DNA of 64,000 nt from Bacillus coahuilensis m4-4 (lineage in GTDB: Bacteria > Bacillota > Bacilli > Bacillales > Bacillaceae_K), in NCBI RefSeq assembly GCF_000171615.1, contig NZ_ABFU01000030.3, positions 4,976 through 68,975 of the forward strand, in the 5' to 3' direction. The translations under genes were made by a program, and so were the position numbers. Positions within the stretch are counted from its first letter, which is position 1. The number at the start of each line of letters is the position of its first letter. Below the pieces are notes generated by a model. That model was not told where the DNA came from. It was given only the letters and a program-made list of their open reading frames with translations, and ran no database searches. Of the stretch, positions 58,513 to 64,000 are shown one piece after another.

Positions 58513-59041
58513 ATGAACATAAATATATTAAAACTTAGAGATATAACAGAAGATTTACTCCATACATTCGATCGTTACCAAGAAACATGTAAGGTATACA
58601 GAGTAATAGATGGGATAGAAAGCGAAACGAAGGATTTCTTTGTAGAGGAATGGAGCGTAGAGAAAAAGCGTGAGATTTGTGCTCATATGAAATGAACACT
58701 AGCTCATCAAGGAGCCGTACTAACTATAGAAGATCAAAAGCAAATGATAGCCTTTGCGATTTTAGAGTACAAATCATTTGGGGGTAAAACATTCTTACTG
58801 TGAACTGTCCTATTTTCATGTAACCAAATTGTCCAGAGGGAAAGGGGTAGGGAGAGAATTATTTAGTGCAGTAAAGAAAGTGGCTAAAGGGATGGAAAGG
58901 GACAAACTATATATTGGGGCTCACCCTTCTGTGGAAACGATATCCTTCTACAAAAGTATGGGATGTACACTTGCGGAAGAAATGAATCAAGAAATTTATT
59001 TGAGAGAGCCTTTAGATATTCAATTAGAATGTCTACTCTAA
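58513..59041 (+). pseudogene. GNAT-family acetyltransferase with a stop and a frameshift
   Basis: ATG 58513 (AGGAGAA site) begins MNINILKLRDITEDLLHTFD. TGA at 58693-58695 interrupts it; the frame then continues TLAHQGAVLTIEDQKQMIAF, and near 58786 slips to one reading CELSYFHVTKLSRGKGVGRE with the acetyl-CoA site, ending at 59041 (IGAHPSVETISFYKSMGC). About 175 residues if repaired. Two lesions, one of them a nonsense codon, suggest genuine decay more than a single slip. Confidence 0.7.
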
Positions 59042-59051
59042 TTGTTCATTA

Positions 59052-59246
59052 GGGGACAGGGACCTTGTCTTCTACCTTAGCTAATCTAACGAACCCTATG
59101 ATTCTACTGCCCCCTACCACTAAAATGCTAAAACGGATTTAACAAAAAACAAAAAGCCTTGATCCGAAGCTCAAGGCTTTTAATTAAGAGTAAGTAGGAT
59201 TTCATTTGAGGTTCAAGTTCTTCAGCAGGACAAAGCCCCTGTCCCC
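59052..59246. repeat. Inverted-repeat element, family B, copy 2
   Basis: A unit of about 195 bp bounded by GGGGACAGGGACCTTGTC and an inverse ending in CCCCTGTCCCC (to 59246). It matches 2879-3083 throughout, with a few substitutions and a shorter left end. An internal hairpin, AAAGCCTTGA with TCAAGGCTTT, is perfect here and degraded in copy 1. It sits between the decayed acetyltransferase gene and the next gene. Confidence 0.8.
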
Positions 59247-59290
59247 TTGTCAGTTAACGGATTCTTTGAGAGGAACAAAGGTGAAAAATA

Positions 59291-59734
59291 ATGAATTGGA
59301 AATACAAAACTTCTAATGCCTATTTTGAATACTTTAGTTTTCATGATTGTTTATTGAAAAAAATTTACCATCTTTATGATGCTGTTGTATTTGAATTTGA
59401 GTTCGTATATATTACTGAAGGGCATCCTCTAAATCCTTATAAAGTTGCTAAATCAACTGGAAAATCGAAGTTGGTATTTAATGGAGTAAGTTTGAATAAG
59501 GCTATTATTCATTTAGAAGATGGTTCAAATCAGCAAGTATTCATTACAGACTTAGGTGAGTTAGAGATATTAACATTAAACCAGAGCCCTATTGATGATT
59601 ATTATTCGTTTGATATTTTATGTACCAAAAGTGATACAGGTCATTTATGTAGTATAAAAATTGAAACAGAAAGCTTTACATTAGAGTGGAACGAATTTTG
59701 TGAAAACGCTTGGTTTGTAGGGTGGAATAACTAA
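59291..59734 (+). CDS. Hypothetical protein, immunity-like appearance
   Basis: A 147-residue soluble protein starting at ATG 59291 after GAGAGGAACAAAGG. It is beta-rich and acidic, with SFHDCLLKKIYHLYDAVVFE near the start; an S-F-H-D turn followed by strands is common in uncharacterised immunity and DUF families. That resemblance is weak evidence. It is followed by a truncated gene. Intact. Confidence 0.5.
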   Translation: MNWKYKTSNAYFEYFSFHDCLLKKIYHLYDAVVFEFEFVYITEGHPLNPYKVAKSTGKSKLVFNGVSLNKAIIHLEDGSNQQVFITDLGELEILTLNQSPIDDYYSFDILCTKSDTGHLCSIKIETESFTLEWNEFCENAWFVGWNN

Positions 59735-59825
59735 ATATCTCCTAATACTCCATTAAATATTCCTCTAATTAAATTTATATTTACTAAATTACAAGTGAAA
59801 ATAAAAAAGTTATGGAGTTGCTCGT

Positions 59826-60010
59826 ATAAACTATAAAGATTTTAAAACAGTTAAAAAAGGCTATATTCTTTCAGTTGGTGTGTTCATAAAAAATGTGTAC
59901 GTACTTGAAGTTCTGACAGGATTTTCAGACACTCCAGAATATCATAAAATTACAAAGGACGAATTCGATATCTTTGAGGTATGGAAAGATGAACATCTTT
60001 CTGACTGTTC
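59826..60010 (+). pseudogene. N-terminal fragment of a hypothetical gene
   Basis: A frame reading INYKDFKTVKKGYILSVGVF and FSDTPEYHKITKDEFDIFEV is open from about 59826 without a clear start. It runs into sequence antisense to the DUF2512 gene at about 60010, so its natural end seems lost. It may be a remnant of the same accessory cluster as 59291. Confidence 0.35.
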
Positions 60011-60465
60011 AAGGACTTTCATCTTCCTTTCTTTTTTTATTTTTGACCTCCAATTCATCAGCCATTTCTGTCACGTAAGGAAAGGTCACTTGCTTATAAT
60101 TCCTCGTTACTTTTTCTTTTACTGTTCGAAAAGAGACAACATAGGAATAGATGAAGACCTCGCTTAATGTAAGGAGGATGGCCGCTGTAATGCTGCCCCA
60201 AGCAATTTGCATGTAACTTTCAAGTAATATACCGCCAAAAATACCAAATAATACTATACACAGTGAAAAAATGAACGATTAATGTGCTGTTACTTCCAAG
60301 CCTTTTTAAAAGAATAACTATTCCAGTTAAGTAGGTCAGGATAGTTGAAAGAACGCTAAAAGATACCACTTGAGCTAAACTTGCTTCAAAAAAAAGATCT
60401 AGGCTGATCGCATAAACAACAAGGGATAGTACAAATTTTAAAGAAAGAAGTCGTAATGTATTCAA
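60009..60465 (-). CDS. yndM: DUF2512 family membrane protein (YndM-like), frameshifted
   Basis: From the ATG ending at 60465 (AGGAGGTAAT site) it reads LRLLSLKFVLSLVVYAISLD and two more helices up to YSIIWYFWRYIT. A one-base slip near 60225 restores FGGILLESYMQIAWGS, a fourth helix (AAILLTLSEVFIYSYVV) and a charged tail ending KNKKRKEDESP. About 151 residues, four spans, as in YndM. Function unknown. Confidence 0.72.
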
Positions 60466-60739
60466 ATCGTATTACCTCCTTTTTTTAGTTTGTAACACAA
60501 TCCTTAGAAATATACAGAGTGGAATGGTATAACTTGTACTTTTTGTATAAATATTTCAAATAGTATGAAACTAACTTTCAATCCAAACGTCTATTATAAG
60601 GATAACGTTTTAAAAATAGAAAATAGAGTTAGGAATTTTGTTATTAGTTCATTTAACTACTAACATATGATATGGTAGTGATGTGAATAATTTACAAATA
60701 TTTGAAATAATCGAAAGGTGAATAAGGAGGTCTGATGAT

Positions 60740-61135
60740 GTGAGCACAAATCATAACTTTCATTATGGGGTAAACACACCAAATTTGAATAAAAAAGTAT
60801 ACAGTATGATTGGAATTTTCATCACTTTGTTAGGGTCATCATTTGTTGCCTATTCGTTATTTTTTGATATGGAACGTCTCCCTAAAGGAGAGCTTTTAAC
60901 TGAATCAGCTTCTCCAAATGGGGACTATGTGATTAGAGCCTACGTGGCAAAAAACGATTCGACAGAATCACTTAGAGGAGAGCTTCTTTGCCATCAAGAA
61001 GGAACCATGAAGACTATCTATTGGAATAAAAATGAAAATACTGCAGTGATAAGGTGGATTGAAAAAGACACCGTCATCATTAATGGTCACATTCTACAAG
61101 TACCTAATGAAACTTATGATCACAGATGGGATTAA
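60740..61135 (+). CDS. DUF5412 family membrane-anchored protein
   Basis: A 131-residue protein with GTG 60740 after AAGGAGG. One membrane helix (MIGIFITLLGSSFVAYSLFF, about 23-42) is followed by an extracytoplasmic domain, LPKGELLTESASPNGDYVIR then RGELLCHQ, KTIYWNKNENTAVIRWIEKD and NGHILQVPNETYD. This pattern fits DUF5412, an uncharacterised Bacillus family. Its stop nearly abuts the acetyltransferase start. Intact. Confidence 0.75.
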   Translation: MSTNHNFHYGVNTPNLNKKVYSMIGIFITLLGSSFVAYSLFFDMERLPKGELLTESASPNGDYVIRAYVAKNDSTESLRGELLCHQEGTMKTIYWNKNENTAVIRWIEKDTVIINGHILQVPNETYDHRWD

Positions 61136-61146
61136 TTCCAATCATA

Positions 61147-61672
61147 ATGGAAAGCGAGGTTCTAAGGTTGATCAGACAAGCGACAAGAGAAGATGCCATT
61201 CATCTGGCAATTGTACATATACAAAGTTGGAGAACTACGTATCGAGGTATTTTAGAAGATGGATATATAGATAGCCTTTCATATGAAGAGAAAGAACGAT
61301 TATGGAAAAACGTTCTTCAGTCACCAACTGGATTGAAAAATACATTTGTAGCATACAACCAAGATAATGAGATCATTGGCTTTATTAATGGAGGACAAGA
61401 CAGAGAAAAAGCGGATGTTAAAATTGCAGAGATTTATGCATTCTATTTAGTAGAAGAGTATCAAAGACAAGGAATTGGTACGGAATTATTTCTGGCTATG
61501 TGGGATCATTTTTAAGTTGAATCAATATTCAGAAATGACGGTTTGGGTAATACAGAATAACCCATCCATACAGTTTTATCTCAAAAAAGGTGGAATAGTA
61601 GTAGAAAAGGAGAATGTTAAAATAGGAAATTCAGAGGTAGTAGAATGTAAGGTGGAGTGGTTTTTAAAATAA
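61147..61672 (+). CDS. GNAT-family N-acetyltransferase, frameshifted
   Basis: Starts at ATG 61147 or TTG 61168 (LIRQATREDAIHLAIVHIQS). The motif IQSWRTTYRGILEDGYIDSL is typical of a common Bacillus GNAT group; the acetyl-CoA loop EEYQRQGIGTELFLAMWDHF follows. An extra T in the TTTTT at 61509-61513 separates the tail, TVWVIQNNPSIQFYLKKGGI and a final strand, ending 61672. About 175 residues. Substrate unknown. Confidence 0.78.
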
Positions 61673-61732
61673 TACTATTAAATATTTACCATATAAATAT
61701 TATGTAAACATAAAATATACTATAAGACAAAT

Positions 61733-61765
61733 AAAGAATCTCGCTTTAAAGAGATTCTTTACGAT
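61733..61765. terminator. Bidirectional intrinsic terminator
   Basis: AAAGAATCTC (61733-61742) pairs with GAGATTCTTT (61751-61760). It lies between the convergent acetyltransferase and peroxidase genes. Confidence 0.7.
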
Positions 61766-61776
61766 TCTGTATAAAA

Positions 61777-62337
61777 TTATGAAACAGGTACTAATAAATT
61801 TTCAATATCCAATTCTATATCAATAGGGTCCGTAGTACATTCATACCTTTTTATTACTTCACCTTCACTATTAATCAGGAACTTTGTGAAGTTCCATTTA
61901 ATAGAGTAATCATCTGCTAAGTATTCTGGATGCTTTTCGTTAATTAGTGGAATCAGGATTTTAGCTACAGGGTGAAAAGGATTAAATCCTTGAAACGGAA
62001 TCGTTTGGGATAAATAAGTAAATAACGGGTGTGCTCCCTCATCTCGAACATTTGTTTTTTGAAATAAAGGGAATGTGACGCCATAATTCAATAAACAGTT
62101 GGTTTGAATTTTTTCATTATCGTCAGGTTCTTGGTGGTCAAATTGATTACATGGGAAGCCTAGAATGAAAAACCCTTTTTCTTTGTAACGATTATAAAGT
62201 TTTTGCAAATCTTCATATTGATAGGTAAATCCACATTTACCAGCAGTATTCACAATCAGTAAGGTTTTCCCTTTATATTCTGACAATGTTTTTTCTTGAC
62301 CGTTCATTGACACTGCATTAAACGAGTGTACTGACAT
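61777..62337 (-). CDS. bsaA: Glutathione peroxidase-family thiol peroxidase
   Basis: A 186-residue protein from the ATG at 62335-62337, chosen because TTGGAGGAA lies 7 bases upstream. The peroxidatic Cys is in VNTAGKCGFTYQYEDLQKLY (about residues 27-46), with the conserved GFPCNQFDHQEP loop and WNFTKFLI near the C-terminus, completing the Cys-Gln-Trp-Asn site. The Cys (not selenocysteine) form uses thioredoxin in bacteria. It reduces peroxides in the cytoplasm. Intact. Confidence 0.9.
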   Translation of the reverse strand: MSVHSFNAVSMNGQEKTLSEYKGKTLLIVNTAGKCGFTYQYEDLQKLYNRYKEKGFFILGFPCNQFDHQEPDDNEKIQTNCLLNYGVTFPLFQKTNVRDEGAHPLFTYLSQTIPFQGFNPFHPVAKILIPLINEKHPEYLADDYSIKWNFTKFLINSEGEVIKRYECTTDPIDIELDIENLLVPVS

Positions 62338-62460
62338 TATTATTCCTCCAAAATAGTAAAAAACAACTATATTCACTATGCTACTAAACTACTATAGGTG
62401 TTAATATATAATTAAGCAATGGTTAGTGTGCGATTTTCAACATAATTTTATATATTTTCA

Positions 62461-62488
62461 TTGACAGCGGATACATTTATGGTATGAT
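62461..62488 (+). promoter_or_regulatory. Sigma-A promoter of the thiazole operon
   Basis: TTGACA (62461-62466) and TATGAT (62483-62488) with a 16-base spacer, about 28 bases ahead of the TPP aptamer. Confidence 0.7.
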
Positions 62489-62515
62489 TCTAACTGAAAA
62501 ATAAATAATTCCGTT

Positions 62516-62616
62516 TTACCCACTAGGGGAGCCCATAAATGATAGGGCTGAGATCAAAGTGATTCTTTGAGACCCTTAGAACCTGATCTGGATTATACCA
62601 GCGTAGGGAAGTGGAT
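62516..62616 (+). promoter_or_regulatory. TPP riboswitch of the tenI-thiF operon
   Basis: The THI-element core is complete: CCACTAGGGGAG...GCTGAGATCA, then CCCTTAGAACCTGATCTGG and ATACCAGCGTAGGGAAGTGG. The terminator at 62677-62706 lies 60 bases downstream. Confidence 0.95.
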
Positions 62617-62676
62617 ATGTGTATCGTTATCAATTTTAGAGAGCAATTTGTCTTTCTAAATTACTTTACCTTATCA

Positions 62677-62706
62677 CCACTTTCTTCCTTCAGAAAGTGG
62701 TTTTTT
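62677..62706 (+). terminator. Riboswitch expression-platform terminator
   Basis: CCACTTTCT (62677-62685) pairs with AGAAAGTGG (62692-62700), followed by T6. The 5' arm can compete with the GGAAGTGG end of the aptamer. Confidence 0.85.
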
Positions 62707-62747
62707 GTTTGTCTTGAAACGATAGATTAAGAGAGAGGAGGAACTGT

Positions 62748-63344
62748 ATGCAAAGGGAGCTTCATGTCATGACAAATGGAGTAGATTCTGTCTATACAAC
62801 AATTGAAAAAATTGTAGAAGTTGAATGCTGGGTCGATAAAATTCATATTCGTGAAAAAGATAAATCTGCTCGAGACATTTGCACAATTGTAGAAGGATTA
62901 CGTGATAAAGGAGTACGGTTAGATAAATTAGTGATAAATGATCGATTGGATATCGCATTATTGTACGGTCTTTCCTCCATACATTTACCTTCAAATGGAA
63001 TAAAGGTTAAGGGTATACGAAAAATGTTTAAACACCTTGAAGTAAGTAGGTCTGTACATTCCATCTATGAAGCAAAACAATCGATTGCTGAAGGAGCAGA
63101 TTACATTATGTTTGGCCATGTGTTCCCAACAAAATCAAAGGAGTATATGCCTCATAGGGGCCTAAATGTAGTAAGAACTCTCGTTGACGAATTTGATAGC
63201 AAAGTGCTAGCAGTAGGTGGAATTCATGCTAGCAATGTGATAGATGTTTTAGAAACTGGGGTGTTCGGAGTAGCTATTATGTCAGGAATCTTAGATGCAA
63301 ACAATCCTGGTGCTGAAGCAAAAACTTCGAAACAGTATGAATGA
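62748..63344 (+). CDS. tenI: Thiazole tautomerase TenI
   Basis: Converts the ThiG product to the aromatic thiazole tautomer. 198 residues with the ThiE-like TIM-barrel: DKIHIREKDKSARDI near 30-44, SVHSIYEAKQSIAEGADYIM near 102-121, FGHVFPTKSK and VLAVGGIHASN for phosphate binding. GAGAGGAGG precedes ATG 62748. First gene of the TPP-controlled thiazole operon. Intact. Confidence 0.9.
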   Translation: MQRELHVMTNGVDSVYTTIEKIVEVECWVDKIHIREKDKSARDICTIVEGLRDKGVRLDKLVINDRLDIALLYGLSSIHLPSNGIKVKGIRKMFKHLEVSRSVHSIYEAKQSIAEGADYIMFGHVFPTKSKEYMPHRGLNVVRTLVDEFDSKVLAVGGIHASNVIDVLETGVFGVAIMSGILDANNPGAEAKTSKQYE

Positions 63345-63358
63345 GTGGAGGCAATAAT

Positions 63359-63436
63359 ATGCAACGATTCGACTCAATTATAGTTGGAGGAGGAGTGATT
63401 GGAGCTTCTATTGCTTTTGAGCTATCTACAAGGGGT
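63359..63436 (+). pseudogene. thiO: N-terminal stub of glycine oxidase ThiO
   Basis: ATG 63359 (GTGGAGG site) starts [20 protein letters not shown], the FAD-binding Rossmann start of ThiO. After about 25 codons (ELSTRG) the sequence changes to the C-terminus of ThiG. The rest of ThiO, about 340 residues, is absent. The expected operon order in Bacillus is tenI-thiO-thiS-thiG-thiF. Confidence 0.8.
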
Positions 63437-63585
63437 CTGTGGCAGGAGCTGGGAACCCAGTAAAAATGGCAGAAGCTATGAAGCTAGGTATAAGAGCGGG
63501 AAGGTTAAGCTATGAAGCAATGAGAATACCAAAGAAAAAATATGCATCGGCGAGTAGCCCTGTTGAAGGGATGAGCAAAGTTTGA
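63433..63585 (+). pseudogene. thiG: C-terminal fragment of thiazole synthase ThiG
   Basis: In the frame ending at TGA 63583-63585 the product reads [20 protein letters not shown] then [20 protein letters not shown] and PVEGMSKV, the conserved end of ThiG. It begins at the junction with the thiO stub and has no start of its own. About 50 of roughly 255 residues remain; thiS and the catalytic Lys region of ThiG are missing. Confidence 0.85.
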
Positions 63586-64000
63586 CTAGATACTCTAGAC
63601 AGGAACGTTTCAATCCAATTGGAAAAGTTGGTCAGCAAAAAATTAAGAAATAAACATGTGCTGCTTATTGGGATTGGTGCTTTAGGGACATCGTTAGCAG
63701 AGGGATTAGTTCGAGCAGGAATTGGCAGATTAACCATAATGGATCGAGATTATGTAGAGTGGAGTAATTTGCAGCGTCAAAAGTTATTCACTGAAAACGA
63801 TGCAATTGACCATACCCCTAAAGTGATTGCAGCAAAAAAATGCATTACAAAAGATGAATTCTGATTGCGAAATTGATGCTTATGTTTGTGATGTGGGACC
63901 AGTAGAATTAGAGCAACTTAAAGCCAAAATGAATATTGACTTGATCTTAGATGGAACAGATAATTTTGAAACCCGCTTAGTTATCAATGACTTTGCCCAA
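63582..64000 (+). CDS. thiF: Sulfur carrier adenylyltransferase ThiF (partial at right edge, two frameshifts)
   Basis: TTG 63582 overlaps the thiG stop (TTGA) and follows GAAGGGATG. It reads [20 protein letters not shown]; an extra A near 63647-63652 and a slip in the A-run at 63834-63840 break the frame. Restored parts include the nucleotide loop [40 protein letters not shown] and [17 protein letters not shown]. ThiF adenylates the ThiS C-terminus for sulfur transfer. The gene continues past 64000. Confidence 0.88.

Noticed and set aside
1-64000. CRISPR array, prophage, integrative element or toxin-antitoxin locus
   Set aside because: No regularly spaced repeats, integrase, phage structural genes, attachment-site pairs or convincing toxin-antitoxin pair were seen.

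Overview
The window is a low-GC, densely packed chromosomal stretch from an endospore-forming Firmicute of the Bacillaceae. The evidence is gene content and order: ymfC, ymfF-ymfH-ymfI-ymfJ-ymfK-ymfM-pgsA-cinA-recA-rny-ymdB-spoVS, then miaB-ricA, cotE and mutS-mutL follow the Bacillus subtilis backbone. Sporulation genes (spoVS, cotE, a DUF2642 coat-type gene), frequent TTG/GTG starts with strong AGGAGG-type ribosome sites, and intrinsic terminators after most units agree with this. I saw no rRNA, tRNA, CRISPR array, prophage or complete insertion sequence.

Layout. 1-6.7 kb is accessory: the end of a probable methyltransferase, a lipoprotein, a nucleotidyltransferase, small membrane proteins, two families of short inverted-repeat elements, and an MFS transporter behind a T-box leader. 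6.7-12.4 kb holds a GntR regulator (YmfC type) and a nucleoside-type BMP/ABC uptake operon. 12.4-13.5 kb has a manganese catalase and a DUF2642 gene on the minus strand. 13.7-26.7 kb is the core ymf-pgsA-cinA-recA-rny-ymdB-spoVS block, with a nucleotidyltransferase inserted between cinA and recA. 26.8-31.5 kb has an M19 dipeptidase and a TPP-riboswitch operon (tenA-ykoE-ykoD-ykoC) for thiamine precursor salvage. 31.6-33.6 kb is miaB-ricA. 33.7-41.6 kb is an insertion relative to the B. subtilis order; it ends in a complete proline pathway (proC, proB, proA). 41.9-52.4 kb contains cotE, a VOC protein, a 56-residue membrane protein, a papain-fold protein, a 7TM diguanylate cyclase, an M20 peptidase and mutS-mutL. 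52.5-62.3 kb is accessory again: Nudix, a YjcD-like helicase, a SET-domain protein, acetyltransferases, DUF2512 and DUF5412 proteins and a glutathione peroxidase. 62.4-64 kb is a second TPP-riboswitch operon (tenI, a thiO/thiG deletion remnant, thiF).

The two thiamine loci fit together: one imports and salvages the pyrimidine moiety, the other makes the thiazole moiety. The thiazole locus as read lacks most of thiO, all of thiS and most of thiG.

The most conspicuous property is damage. More than 30 genes are split by single-base gains or losses, nearly all in runs of A or T, and a few carry one in-frame stop. Many are conserved genes (mutL, proB, miaB, ymfF, ymfH, cinA). Uncorrected sequencing error is the simplest explanation, so I annotate these as whole genes spanning the lesion. 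A smaller set (DUF2254 gene, thiO/thiG, SDR fragment, one GNAT gene) shows larger deletions or several lesions and looks decayed. I found no convincing new multi-gene system. The best candidates for new biology are a T-box-controlled MFS gene, an unrecognised winged-helix-like gene pair at 57.6-58.4 kb, a bacterial SET-domain protein, and the paired repeat families.
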